DNA of 64,000 bases from Gautieria morchelliformis (GCA_015179125.1 WHVA01000155.1:124001-188000); one strand, 5' to 3'. Shown: positions 34,064 to 47,022, numbered from the stretch's first letter. Made by a program: numbers and translations. Notes: a model not told the origin generated them from the sequence alone.

Positions 34064-36995
34064 GGTAAGCTGGAGGAGGGAAGGGGCTGCGAGTAGTGGT
34101 CAGGATACGAACTACAATCGAAAGATGCGCCTTAAATCGTGTGGTGGAAAAGAAGGCGTCAAGACGTAACTAGCAGGTAGGTTCCTGTATGTCTTGTCTA
34201 AAGCGCATTAGCGTAGGTTATATGTCGTGAGACCAGCCGGATGAGGGATGTGAAGCTCAATCCGTGCAGGTTAACGGAAGAAGTATCAGAAAACATAGCG
34301 CAGAACCGGCCTCCGTGGAGAACCTGAGCATCGCACCAGCGACCCGGAGCACTCGAAGAGCATGGATAACACGATAGAATGACGGCAAGGAAATATGGCG
34401 CCCCTTTGTGGCCTTGTCTGGTGCCGAACTATGTTGTCGGAACCTCGAGCAAGAAGCAGGACATGCTCTCTCCACATGCCGGCTGTGAAGACACAGGCTT
34501 GACTGATTTGGGAAAGCTCCTCGATGACACAGCAATAAGCAAAGCCTATGATTCTTTGGTGAGCAGAAGAAATGTAAGCCTCATAGGGAATTTTACCCTC
34601 ACGATGCACATAAGTGATCCTGGGGTTTGCGGAGAAAGAGTCGTGGAAGAGTCCTCATCGGTGATAGCCGATCCTGAGCTATATGGAATAATCGTGTTCG
34701 GGTTGTTGTGCTACTAGGACCCTAGTCGTGCTGCCCCACAGATGCTATCCGTGATGCAAGGGAGTTGCAAGCGCAAGGTGATGCCTTTCAGCAGTCGATG
34801 CATGCCGTACAGCCAATTCACCTACGCCGAAGCCGTCATATTCAGCTGCTCCGGTACTGCACATGCACGATCAGGATCTATAACATGCAAGCTGCAGTCT
34901 GGCAGCACAGTCTGGCAGCATTCTTCGCTCATCAGCGCCTGATTGACATCTCAGCGCGATTGCTTCATAACTTACTGGTCGACCTTGGAGCTTGGGGCTT
35001 CGAAATGAGGTCACGTTGGTCGACGTCAGCGGCCATTGAACATGCATGAGGGAACTGTGGTACGATGCGTACATGATCCCATTTCCGGTGGACAAGACTA
35101 ACTTATAGATCGGTCCTTCCTCGCATCGAATATCTCTAAGTCAAATAGTTACGGTGTCTCGGAGCGCTCAATTGTAACGCTGGTTCGGTTGCCATGATCT
35201 TGCTGAACTGTCACTTCGAGCACAATACATGTTGACAATTTCAGTTCTCATAGTAAGAGCACTGCTATACTCAAAGCGCAGTGGGTTCACCGGCTGAGCC
35301 CTGCAGGGTCAGGCTTTTTTTCACTGCATTGGTGCCTCGAGCTTAGTAGCTGTGCTCTTCTAGGCGGCCAAGTTGCTGCGGAAGCAACGCGCTGGACGTT
35401 CCGAGGATGGTCCTAGCCCTTGGTGACACATGGCTTTCGATTGAGTAGCTCTTGAATCCCGAGTGGCGGCCCCCTCGTCAATCACCCTGAGCTCACTGCA
35501 CAAAACCGAATCGTCGATACTCAATCCGAGCGTCAGAATTGGGTCAGAGTGTTGGGCACGAGACATGCGAACTGTGGCGCTGTCCAATCGATCCCACGCA
35601 GACTCACGGATCTTGATGATGGCCATTACCTCCAATCATCGCCATAGCTTCACTGTTCCGGGACCTTGTCTTTGCCCCATCGCTGAATGGTTTCTCTCCC
35701 CGCTCCAATAATATCGTTTCGGCCCACCCGCATCAGATACCCCATCGTCTGTTCTGCAGGCTTGCAAGTCCACCCTGTACTTGTAGAAACCCTGGTTTCA
35801 TATGCTACGTCAAGATATACTTCTGGTACCAGACTCAGGAACCTCATGTTGTCCGAATTACCCCCTCAGGTGCCATCGCAGCACACCACCGACCTATCAC
35901 CAGATATTATGAGGTATCATGCCGAACTTCACACGGAAGAAGGTCCTTAAGAGGAGGTTCTCGGCAGCCCTCTGCGATAACACCCTGAGCAGGTTTAATT
36001 TCAGAGCATACTCCTACACTTGGTCGGTTGGTTTTCACACCCCACTCATTCGGGGCTGCTGCTCTGCAACTGCTCTGCATGTATCCATTCACTCGTCTTT
36101 CAAAAGGTGAAAGGCCTTCACCACCGGTTTTACTGAAAGAACGTAAGGATGGTGGGTATTTCTTGGCTGTCATACTGCGCCGTTGTCACGCCATATTCCA
36201 GAGTCGTGTACAGGGATCGAAGCCACCAAGGCGAGGCACAGTCCAGTTGCCTCCAAGGATCCCGCTTGTCCCAATAAATCAGGGAATCCGTCTGGATTTG
36301 ATTCTTTATTTGCTCAGGATATCTCGCCCGATACCGAGGAGGTAGAAGAGACCTTTGGTAAAGATACAGCGGCTAAGTCTGCCGCCTATGCGAGCGACGA
36401 GATCTATGTGGAAATATGTGGGGGGAGCTCAGAAAGGCTACGCCGCCACCTTCAGAGCAGGCTATCTCATACGGCATCACAGCCAGGCCCGTCTCCCAGG
36501 TCGATAAGAAGTTGAAAGGTACACCACAGACTTCGCATTATGCAAACATCTCTAACCTCTATTCATGGAAAGGCATTGCCGAAAGGGTGCTTGGGAAATA
36601 TCCACAGAAATATCCACAGACCACATACAATATTGAACTGCAGGAGAGAAGCTCTCGCCCTCTTGTTGGTCCTTGTTATCTTGAACCGCCTTCTATGAAC
36701 TCATTTCATCTTGAGCAGAAGTCATGAACTCCCAAGGTTTTACTACTAATGCCATAAACACCTTGGTTATCACAGGCGTTTTCTACACACGATTCAATCG
36801 AGCAGGCTACCTCGACATAAAATGACAGACTAAGATCGAAATATGTATTAATACATGTCAATGATATATCGGGTACACACCACCTGCTGGAGCAGCATAT
36901 ATTAGCCGATACGTATCTTAAAGGCCACCACGAACATAGCGGATTTGGAAGTTCCGAGAGACTCGGCAAACACACTGACAAGATAGGCCAGACGA
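34064..36995. other. Gene-poor stretch with coding-like fragments
   Basis: Nearly 3 kb without a confident gene. Plus-strand pieces look weakly coding: about 34379-34717 (contains TGLTDLGKLLDDTAISKAYD), 34765-35049 (Gln/His-rich), 36183-36420 and 36416-36727 (contains SNLYSWKGIAERVLG). The last two abut in different frames. Their order and fragmentation fit a decayed gene or a gene whose exons I could not join. A 12-bp tandem copy (AAATATCCACAG twice) lies near 36597-36620. Confidence 0.35.
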
Positions 36996-38150
36996 TTAGG
37001 GCCCCACTGATATATCATCCTCTGCCCCAGAAAGTCCATCTAACACCTGAATAATCCGCGCCTGTTTCTGACACATGAATGCAATCGGATCGGTCCCGTG
37101 GCTGATGTATCGCCAGCAAAGACTCTCTTACCTCCCTATCTGTCTTAAGAGCGGTCACAAACATACCCGGTACCCTCAGTGCCTCTAGCGCGTTCTGTTG
37201 CTTGGCGACAAGGGCATCCCACGCAAGGAGTGCTTGATCAGAATCAAATGCTTTAATTTCCTTAGAGAACGAGCTCTCAAGTGCCTGAGGCAAGGCATAA
37301 GTCATGTCAAAAGAGTTGAAGCTCGACTTACGTTGACCTCCCTTCTATCTAGCCCATTTCCGACGATTGCTGCCCTTTACCCAGAAGAAGAAGAAACTAA
37401 GTCAGCGGGGACACTGAAAGATCCTCGAAACAGAACCTTACTTTGCTTGAGCAATTTTGACTTTTTCCTCTTGATTTTTCAAAATCTGCATTCGGTCTTT
37501 CCATAGTCTCTCTTCGAGGAGTTCCTGATCCTTGCGCATCTGGGGACCATGTTTCTAGTGGAATCATCACTGGAATGCTAGGGAATAGCAAAACCTTCTC
37601 TATTTTCTCCATGAACGCAGGATCCTCCGCGAGTTCGGCGACAATGGAGAGTGCCTGAATAAACGGCAAAGTTCTAAGCGACTTCGCCTGAGGGGGGGAG
37701 CGGCGGATTGACGCATTCGTGGCAGGGTTGTTTCTCGAGTCGTGCGCGTGAACCTTTAAGGACGATTGAGGCAGAGCAGACTCTTGAGGGGCTTCAGGGT
37801 GAGACGGTGCAACTGACAGATTATCGGATAGTGGAGAGGGAGCGGCACTAGAACCTGGTTGTAATCGAGACAGAAGTGCGGAAATATGGGTCGAAACGGT
37901 CGGCGGTGACACCATTTCATCGCCGGGTTCAGGAACATGTACGGGCGTTTCATGCAACGAATCTGGATGGGAGGGATTGCTTTCTGCTGCGGGTGGGGTC
38001 AGGTTAACTTCTATTTCCTGCCAGGCTTGCGACGTTCGAAGTTGATCCAACAAAGCTTTGATTCCCGCAGGATCCTGGTGCTAAGAAGTGAGTGAAATGC
38101 TAGGCTATTGGTAGAATCTTGTGATGCACATTAATATTCGTGAAGTCCAT
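36996..38150 (-). CDS. Unknown protein with helical C-terminal domain
   Basis: Six exons (38150-38130, 38080-37595, 37539-37442, 37374-37332, 37284-37132, 37046-36996) give 283 residues; first exon 21 nt. MDFTNIN joins to HQDPAGIKALLDQLR. A disordered S/P/H-rich middle part follows, then a helical C-terminal half: FIQALSIVAELAEDPAFMEKI, EERLWKDRMQILKNQEEKVK, LLAWDALVAKQQNALEALRV, PGMFVTALKTDRE and the ending VLDGLSGAED. The charged helix and the AWDxLVAKQQxxLExL block read like a conserved fungal domain that I cannot name. It is divergent from CTU1, with 90 bp between start codons, so the two may share a promoter. Confidence 0.78.
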
Positions 38151-38240
38151 ATATCAGGGACAAGTTTCACAGTCTAGGGATACTGACACAACTTCACAGA
38201 TGAACGGCACACGCAGTCACGTGATACAAGAGGACAAGTC

Positions 38241-39444
38241 ATGCCGCCGCGAAGTTGTGGTCTATGCAAGCAGGCAACCGCTATCCTGAAACGTCCCAAG
38301 ACCGGACAACAAATATGTAAACCATGCTTTTTCGAGGTTTTCGAAACGGAAGTACACAACACAATCACCAGTGCCAAGCTCTTCAAGCCGGGAGAACGTG
38401 TCGCAATTGGGGCATCAGGTGGCAAAGGTGAGGCAAAAGCTACTGTCACTGTCGTGTCCTAAACCTCTGGTATCAGACTCTACAGTCCTCGCTCATGTAA
38501 TGAAAACGTTAAATGACCGGTATCATTATGGCCTTCACCTATTCCTTCTTTCCATCGACGAGGGCATCACTGGTTACCGAGACGATTCGCTCGAGGTATC
38601 TGGCCTGCTGTATCTATCATATACTAATATGTAATGCCATGGCAGACAGTGAAAAGAAATCAAATACAATACGATCTTCCTCTCAAAATCCTAAGCTATG
38701 ACGAGCTATACGGTTGGACCATGGATGCCATCGTGGAACAAATTGGTAAAAAGAATAATTGCACCTTTTGTGGCGTATTCAGACGCCAAGCACTGGATCG
38801 TGGCGCAGCGATGTTAGACGTGGACCACATTGTTACTGGTCATAATGCGGACGATATCGCTGAAACCGTCCTCATGAACAGCGAGTATCCTCTCGTACCA
38901 GTTAAGACGACTTCTAATGGTGTCTAATTTGAAATAGTCATGAGGGGCGACATTGCACGACTAGGACGATGTACACTCATTTGTACTCAGGGTGAAGACA
39001 CAATCAAACGTTCGAAACCCTTCAAGTATGCATACGAAAAGGAAATAGTAATGTAAAGTTTTATCGGGCTACGCATTTCTTAGAGTCTTAAGCCTTTGCA
39101 CATAGGTATGCGTACTTCAAGAAATTGGATTACTTTTCCACCGAATGCATATACTCTCCCGATGCCTATCGTGGTCATGCTCGAACGTTCTTGAAGGATC
39201 TCGAAGCTGCCAGGCCTAGTGCAATTATTGACATCATTCATTCCGGAGAGGCATTCGAAGTTGCTCAGGAAGTCAAGCTGAAACCACAGCGTAAGGGCTA
39301 ATTCTCTGTTGTGGTCATTACTGACTCAGAATTGCAGAAAACTGCAAGAGGTGCGGATACATGTCTAGTAATGAGCTATGCAAAGCCTGCGCCCTCCTAG
39401 AGAGCCTAGAGAGAGGCATCAAGAGCATGGACGTTGTCAGTTAA
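38241..39444 (+). CDS. NCS6: Cytoplasmic tRNA 2-thiolation protein 1 (Ncs6/Ctu1)
   Basis: Ncs6 is the ATP-dependent enzyme that, with Ncs2 and the Urm1 sulfur carrier, thiolates wobble uridine of tRNA-Lys, -Glu and -Gln. Six exons (38241-38427, 38477-38595, 38646-38880, 38938-39052, 39106-39290, 39338-39444) give 315 residues. Seen: N-terminal zinc motif CGLCKQ...KPCFF, the PP-loop ATP motif [51 protein letters not shown] and a C-terminal zinc motif [14 protein letters not shown]. Intron 38881-38937 begins GCGAGT: no GT donor gives the required frame. A weak donor after SMD could extend the protein to a stop at 39581-39583. Confidence 0.94.
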
Positions 39445-39622
39445 ATCCCGGTTGGTAGTTTTCGTTAACTCACATCGATGCTTACAGAGAGACCAACGGA
39501 AACCCCCTGCGGAGTCAATATCTGATCAACAGCAGAATATGCCAAATGTACCTTTGAACTCTATAAATGGGACCCCCACTTAGTCTCTATATCATATAAG
39601 TGTCTGATTATCACCAGACGCC

Positions 39623-41041
39623 TCAACTAAGCACAATGCCACTATCGGTCGGTGATAGTGGAGGAGTTTCGCCGTGTGCCTTGATGAATGTCTGGAAAAG
39701 GTTTTCACAGTAGCCGACGAGATCTGAAGCGACTTCTGCATTTTCTTCCCAGTCAAGGACAGGGTCGATACCGACGTATTCTCGGCCAAATAATGTGCAC
39801 CGAGACCCCAACTTTTGAGGTGCGCCAGAGCGTTGCTCTTGCAAAACAGCAGGAGGTGCGAGGGTCGCGTGGACGGGCGCAATGGCTCCTTTGAAGGACT
39901 TCACAGGGTGGTTTTGCGAGCCCATAATGCGAGCCTAGAAGGCCATCAGCAATAGTCAAGTAACAAGTGATTGACATAGACCAAATAAAAGGCCAGTAAC
40001 TTAAATATCACCAGGAAAAACCCCACCACGTTTGTATCGCAGACGCCTGGGTGTACCAAAATATGATTTATACGTGCTTGATTATCCTGGACGGTTTTCT
40101 TCGCGGACATCCCTGATAATACCGTACAAATGAGGGCAACTTGGTATTTGGAGACTTGGTATGAAGCTTTGGCTCGTCGTAGTTGGATATCCATAGGGTC
40201 CAGAACCTCAGTGTCAAGGGAGGATACCCACACAACGCGAGAATCGCGATATGGGTTGGCGAGGAGTAGGGGTTCCATCAAACGAGCCTGCGAAGGAAAT
40301 GTTAGACTTGCCAGTATCCAGTGCCTTGAACGCTGACCAGACAGTAATGGCCAAAGACATTCGACTGCCAGACTTGGCCAAGCCCGTCGGGGGATTCAGA
40401 GCCAACTGCCTGTTTAACGTATCGGGGACAAGTAACGGTGGCCACAGGCTCAGTGATGAGCTGCCTGACGAGAAGCGGCCAATCAAATCCCATGGAGGCA
40501 CAGACACCCGCGTTAAGGATGAGGTGAGTAACATAAGGATACCTGTACCATCGTTGAAAGCCTGGAAAGGAAAGTGAAATGGAAACTGTACTGTCGACGA
40601 GCCTCCTTCGCAAATTCAAAGACACTTCGCACACTCGTCAGATCTAGGGAGAGGCAATCTATGTTCAAACCACGGCGGAATTCTTCAGCATGTCTTTCAT
40701 CAATCGCGTGTTTTCTTTGGCGCGAGACCTCCGCATCTGCGAATGTCAACAGATCCCGACGAGCAGCGTGAGCTCGCTTGGGGTTGCGACAAGCAAGAAT
40801 GAGTGTCAACTGTTTGGTAGGAGTGACGGGATATAACGGGGCGGCCGTATGAGACTGCTCTCGCGGGAGGGCATCAGGAGGCAATGGGCAGGAGAGTTGT
40901 GCAATAAGACGTTGACATATTGCAAAGCCAACTCCACTACCAGCAGTCAGCTTTGCTGTGGACACAGATTAGCACGACGAACCTATTTGCTCCAGTGACC
41001 ACAACTACCGGATGGGGAGGAATTTCAGCACGATGGGGCAT
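39623..41041 (-). CDS. ERG27: 3-keto-steroid reductase (Erg27-like SDR)
   Basis: Erg27 reduces the 3-keto group during C-4 demethylation in ergosterol synthesis, at the ER. Five exons (41041-40983, 40936-40592, 40542-40338, 40287-39976, 39934-39623) give 410 residues. The SDR nucleotide motif VVVVTGANSGVG is completed across the first intron. TLILACRNPKRAHAAR, LSLDLTSVRSV, HLILNAGVCAS, NVFGHYCL and the catalytic SYQVSKYQ (Tyr-x3-Lys) follow. A hydrophobic segment (GFFLVIFKLLAFYLVY) near residue 300 may anchor it to the ER. The gene is convergent with NCS6, the stops being under 200 bp apart. Confidence 0.88.
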
Positions 41042-41169
41042 TGAACGAGGTTAAGACAAAATTCTCCATTCCTAGTTGTTTAGGGAAAGTTCCCACGGCA
41101 TTATTGAACGCGTATCAGCCCACTTTCGCATTGATCACGTGAGCGCGTGCCGTAGTCCCAAGGACGCAA

Positions 41170-41735
41170 CTGGAAAATCGTGGGAAAGCTGCAGGCACCA
41201 GGCACATTTACTAGCACATCCATGATTTATTCATACTGTACGGGTTTCTTATTTCTGGCTTGATTTCCACAAGTCGCGTTTCTTAGAGCTCGTCGATGGG
41301 CCATCCCTTATAATTCTCCTTTTCATAGGCAATGCAACCGGAGGCAATGGCGGTGATACAACCAACATCTCCCAGATTACAGGTATGTTCATTGCCTTCG
41401 TGTTCTTCCCAGAGAATACCCAGCTTGTGAGGGCAAAATTAATTTCCACAGTGGCCCTTTTAGGAATCTTTCGTATTGGGACAGTACGATAGGGTCACCT
41501 CCGTTGATGTCGAAGGCAGGGAGTGGTGAAATATTATGCGTGAGTTTCACGGCATTCATCATACATTTTGCGCCATGGCTCACAGGAACATATGCATGTG
41601 TAACTTCTTGCTTTTTGTCTTTGTATGCTATGTATTGTAGTCTGACCCTCTATGTTGCATAAATAAATTGTACAAATTTCTACGATCCTGCTTAGATCCC
41701 GAGCAAGGGATCTGCCGGTATCGGCCCTTACTCTA
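41170..41735. repeat. Cassette copy A, related to 47140-47880
   Basis: Both ends match the second copy in direct orientation: a left block with CGTGGGAAAGCTGCAGGCAC at about 41180 and a right block with AAATTGTACAAATTT near 41665 followed by GAGCAAGGGATCTGCC. Between them the plus strand has a short coding-like segment with FLELVDGPSLIILLF, a good intron (GTATGT...CCCAG) and a second part NFHSGPFRNLSYWD ending at a TAA inside the right block. In copy B the matching interior is on the opposite strand. Confidence 0.6.
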
Positions 41736-41815
41736 GTGATAATACAGGCGATCAATACAGTAGTATCAAGACAGTATGAGGTACACTGGGTGCTGACTGG
41801 AAACAGTTGGCTCTA

Positions 41816-44744
41816 CTATTTCCTGCGCCTACCACTATCGGCAGGCGCCCCCTTGATGGCCTTGAGAATACTCATGTCGAGATCGGGTTGGGCCTTCCCA
41901 TCAGCGACGTCCAGCTCACTACTGGGAGCAACCCCTTTTATTTTCTTCGCTCCGATACCACTGAACAATGCCTCAATTTCGTCTTCGTCGTGGGTCTCTT
42001 TTCTTTTCCGTTTTTTGTTAGATTTCAAAGGACGAAGATCAATGGTCGTCTCTACATCACCCAGCGTCTTGGGCTGAGCTTGCGGAACCGCGTTTCCGGA
42101 GGTGGTCGGAAGCGTGCGCTCCTTACCTTGAATTATCTTCCACTGGTCAGGCTTGTGTCGCAGTAACGGCAGGCGCAGACTGCGAAAGAAGTATCGACCG
42201 AAATAAGAGCCCGTAAGAAACTGCTCATGGGGAATCAGTGAGCGAGCGACCTTTTCCTAGTAAGACCGAATATAAACACAAATATCAATGGGTGATGTGT
42301 CTATCACAAAGTGAATAAATACCTTCAGGTAAGGATCAGCTGCCTCCCAGCATCGATCAGCAACCCGACTGCCAATGCGGTCATCAACCAAGAGATGGAA
42401 CTGCCCGATAAATGATGTAACGAGACGCTTCCGTGAGCGAAGGGGGACAGTAGAAGATTCCAGAGCAACGTCAAGTATTCGAGAACTTGTCGCATTGCAC
42501 GCCAGCGCTAACAGCTCATCCGGAAGAAGCGAATGCAAACTTATGGAGAGGAATGAGCAAAAGCCATGACAATCGTAAACCGTGTAATTGTATACCTTTC
42601 CAAAACAATACTATTGTGGGGTTCATGAAGACGTAGGACAGATTGAAGCAGGAGGGATCCTTGCGTCAGGGGTTCAAGTGGGTCTCGTCCTTGTGCGCCT
42701 TCTGCGTTGCGCCTGGATCGATGCGGCACACCCAGCGCCTTGTCGTCATCGTCTTGCCTTGTTGTTGTCCTTGACGCCAGAGCATCACGGTACTCCTGTA
42801 TGGTATATGAGCAATGATACCAGTCTTGAATGGGACATACCGCTATATTTTTCAGTCGCACCACACAGGGCAGAAATTGCTTACGCTCCTCACTTGTGGT
42901 AAGCTCGAACATTGAGCAAATAGTCTACACAATGTTCATTAGAACTACGGGGGTCGTTCAGAGAACTCGGCTGACCTCTACTAGAACACCCTCCTGAGAA
43001 CCGATTTGACCAGCCCGATCGATCAACGATTTTAACACACCGAAATGAGACGATTCTGGAGAGACTATGCTCAGATAGAGTAACATGTTATAACTGTAAT
43101 CAACCTACTCCGGGCCTTGGTCCATGTTCCGTGCAGTCGAGAGATAGTATTTTCAAGTCTTTCTGCGTCAAGTCTCTCTACCCCTCGCGCCACCACAAAA
43201 TTGGCAACTGGGTGTGTGGCAAGACGGGAAAGATGATCGGCGAAGTAACAATCCCAGAGACGAAGAAAAACAGGAGAAGAACAACGAGAAAGAAGAGATT
43301 CCGAAAGATGCGATGCGGTTGGATCCACAAAGAGCCCGGAAACATAAGGAGAGGGCGAAGACTCTACGACGGATAAGGGACCGAATTACTCAGCGCATAC
43401 ATGAACGATACTTACCAGTCTGAGATATAAGGCCTGCTAACACACGATCCATGACGCTGTCGGGAGCATCTGATCGTCCCAGGGACGCCTCAAGCTCGAG
43501 GAGCATCTGTCGTAAAGGATATCCTGAGGTGCGGACCCGGCGTTCATGACGGGCCAGTTAGGCTTACCTGGAGCACTGGACTAGAAACTTTATTTACAGC
43601 CAATGCCCGCACTTCGTTACCGTCTAAAACATCCAGGAACTGACTTAGAATTCTACTTGCCATTTTCGAGAAATCGCCTGGTGTAGGTAGTTCGGCGCGT
43701 TTTGCTATTGCGAAATCCGTAATATCAAATTCGTTGGAGATGACAGCTTTCATGGGTCCGATTCGTGCTTTCCACGAAGCACTTTTCTTAGATGAAGCGG
43801 AAGGTGCGTACTTGTGAGGACGAGAATTCATAGCTAGTTGCCTAGGTGCGAGCAATAGTAACAGTGCTCGAAGGACGTGAGAAGCGAATGGATCGTGAAC
43901 CGAGGTAGGCAGTTCTGATAGTATATCCTAATATAGATATGGGAGTCAGTGGAGAGAGACATCAGTCGGTCAAGGCCCCATACCTCACAGACGTTCACTA
44001 TCAGTTGGGTCATGGTAAACAATTCACCCTTGTCTGATGACCTTGGGGTTGAAGGGAATGTGCCCCGACTCTACCAGACGAAACGTAAGACTACGGATGA
44101 TCAGAGTCAACTCACACTTGCCTCTCGCGCGACCGTGTCTGCAGCGACTGTGAGCAGAGTTTGACAGACATGAGATGCAAAGCGGTCAGTGATTAGCGAC
44201 AGCCAGCTATAATAGGATAAGTGGTTGTATCAGCTAGGCCTATTTGACCACTCACGAGCCTGCTAAACTATCGGTGAAGACACGACGAACGAAATCGTCC
44301 ATGGAATACAACATCCTTTCCAAAACAGGAGAGCAATCTGGATCAGATGCTAATTGGAGTTCCTTTCCTTTCATTTCCGATAAAGCTGCTGTGAAAAACA
44401 TACGGCGCTCTGGAAGGCGCATCTGGTCAAACATTCCCTATGCGGAAAACAATGTGCTACACACCTTCGTTTGGATCGACTTCCGCCCCGACTTCACCAT
44501 CAGGACGCTCCTCCTGCCAGTCTCGAAGTTGATCGTTAACGGTCCGGAAGTACGCTTTTACATCTGGGTCAACCGCGCCAAAGGGAGGAGCCTCGTTTGC
44601 AGAATTGAAGACTTGAGAGTGAACGGGAGGCTCATCAAGGGCATGGAAATTGCCATAGGTACTTTCGTTGACGGTTTCATACGCTGCCTGTTCAGTCTCT
44701 CCTGCTTTGTGCTTTTTCCCTCTTTTTCTGTTCTCTCGAGGCAT
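41816..44744 (-). CDS. NOP9: Nucleolar pumilio-repeat protein Nop9
   Basis: Nop9 is a Puf-like RNA-binding protein needed for early 18S rRNA processing. Twelve exons (44744-44465, 44409-44256, 44206-44116, 44070-43984, 43927-43568, 43506-43416, 43363-43109, 43064-42976, 42924-42841, 42795-42596, 42539-42323, 42256-41816) give 782 residues. It opens [13 protein letters not shown], then [75 protein letters not shown], and [22 protein letters not shown], the repeated helical units of the Nop9 fold. The C terminus is a basic [10 protein letters not shown] nucleolar tail. It is divergent from the carboxypeptidase gene with 114 bp between starts. Confidence 0.93.
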
Positions 44745-44858
44745 GTTAGCGTGACGAGGGTGTCACGCGCAACCAAGACGGTGAGCCCGTGACGCGCCTA
44801 CGACTTGACGGGCGTGAGTACAACACAGTACTTATACATCAGTCGTCCGCTCACGAGC

Positions 44859-47022
44859 ATGCGGCAGAATTTGTGCATCTGGCTCACGCTTGCCTTCCTG
44901 CTATACGTAGTGTCAGGATCTCAAATAACAGCTGGTCATGGGCGGCAGGAATCGTACAGTTCCGGTGCCTCTGAGTCCATGAATTTATCAGCCATATCAC
45001 AAGAATTCACTGTCCTATCGCACCCTGGCTTCCCGGCACATCAAGTTCGTATCAAGCGCAGTGACTTCTGTGATCCGAATGTGAAAGTTTGGACAGGTAG
45101 GATGAGAGCCCTTTTCACTCTAGCATTAATCTTGGTCAATTTCATCAGGATACGTTGACGTGGATTTCGGCGCCAAACACCTCTTTTTCTATTTCTTTGA
45201 GTCTCGAGGAAACCCAGACACTGATGATGTAATTATGTGGATTAATGGCGGACCTGGATGTTCGTCTTCTACGGGATTGCTCATGGAACTCGGTATCTAT
45301 TTTATTTTGGGGAAGAGTCCTGTGCTTTAAAACTGTTGCGAAGGTCCTTGCAATATTGATGTGACGGCCTCGTCCAGTAATGGAACCACCTGGAACCCTT
45401 ACTCTTGGAACACGAATGCCAACGTCTTTTTCCTTGACCAGCCGTAAGAATCTTTCACGCAGCGTGTAGTACATGCGTTAACTCGTTTCTAGGGTGGGCG
45501 TTGGATTTTCCTACGCTGACTATGGAGAAACCATAGAGACAACTGAAGATGCCGCGCGTAACGTCTACGCATTTGTGTAGGTTCATACATGCGTCCTTCT
45601 CTGGGCTCCCCACGAGCTGTTATAGGGCCACATTTTTCGACACATTCAAGCAGTTCCAGGGCCGTAGATTCCATTTAGCTGGGGAATCATATGGCGTCAG
45701 TGGCTTCGCCTCTAACCGAAGCTAAGGACATTAATCCTCTGTGACCCAGGGGAAATATTTACCCGTTTTCGCATCTGAGATATATGAGGGAAATCGAAAG
45801 TCTTCTGGTGCTGTCCCGATCAATATGTAAGCCCAACCTCCTCGACTGACTTGCGATTCACTACGATCTATGGCCTGCAGGGCTAGCGTAATCATTGGTA
45901 ATGGCATTACCGACATAATGACGTGGGTATTGGCGGATTTAGGCAGGATTGTCTTCGTTAATCAACTTTCAACCTAGCTTATACCCGGGTCGTTATGAGG
46001 TTGCTTGCGGAAGAGCTTCTCTAGAGACGCCTTTGCTTGATATTCAACCTTGCGTACGGATGAAGCAAGCGGTGAGTGGTTTGCTGAAACAGTGCCATGG
46101 TATGGACTAAATTTGCGAGTAGCTTCCGCGGTCAGCATTTGACAGCCCCTACATCAGGCTGCGAGAAAAGCTGATGGTACAATAGGTGTCAACGACTCTT
46201 ACAGAACAGCTGCGTAGATATTTTCGACAGCATGGCTTGTCTTGGAGCCGTCAATTTTTGTGACGCCGAGCTCAGTTATCCACTGCATGCAACGGGTACG
46301 TGTAGGATGCTCGGCCTCTCACTATAGGCTTATGTTATGCCTCAGGACGAAACGTCTATGACATCTCGAAGGTATATATCGTGGCTAACAGGAAGGATTC
46401 TAACTCATGGTACATCAAAGATGTGTATAGGTGACAGCTTGTGCTATGTCGAGCAGGACTACATAGCTTCACTTCTCAATCAGCAATCTACTCGGGATCT
46501 TCTTGGGGTCCCCCCAAACATGGGCAACTTTAGCTCTTGTTCGGCTGCTGTAGGTCAAGGCTTCGCGGAGCACCTAGACAAGTGGCGACTCCCCGCACAA
46601 TTTTATGTGGCAAACCTCCTGGAAAGAGGAATACGTATTCTGCTATATGAGGGTATGAATCATAACTGTGCAGGCGTCGTCGCTGCTAATGGCATGGACA
46701 GGTACTTATGACTGGCAATGCAATTGGAAGGCTAACTGGTTGTGGGCGGATGCATTGGAGTGGTCCGGGGGGGATGACTTTAAGTCACAAGTAATGCGGA
46801 ATTGGTCTCTTCCCGGCCAGCACACAGCAGCGGGACAGACCAGAAGTGCGAGAAACCTGACGTTTACCACCATTTACGCAGCTGGTCATATGGTAAGCAC
46901 ACGCACAGACAACGTTCAAGATGCTGCCGTCTGACGTGTATGCAATCGCTCAGGTGCCCCACGACAAACCCGCAGAGGCCCTCCATATGCTGCAGCGTTG
47001 GCTGGCGGGCGAAGACATTTAG
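44859..47022 (+). CDS. Secreted serine carboxypeptidase (S10 family)
   Basis: A vacuolar or secreted carboxypeptidase of the CPY type. A hydrophobic N-terminal signal ([16 protein letters not shown]) follows the ATG at 44859. Exons 44859-45096, 45149-45292, 45344-45443, 45493-45576, 45626-45695, 45750-45826, 45881-45922 and 45978-46071 are clear; later exons run to a stop at 47020-47022. Seen: [24 protein letters not shown], catalytic Ser in GESYGGKYLPVF (split by an intron), catalytic Asp in [10 protein letters not shown], catalytic His in AAGHMVPHDKP, and [16 protein letters not shown]. One joint near 46190-46220 needs either a 28-nt intron or a different splice to avoid a TAG, so this part of the model is unsure. 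Confidence 0.88.

Noticed and set aside
39001-39105. Apparent stop after KEIVM in NCS6
   Set aside because: It lies in an intron (39053-39105); splicing restores [11 protein letters not shown] of the family.
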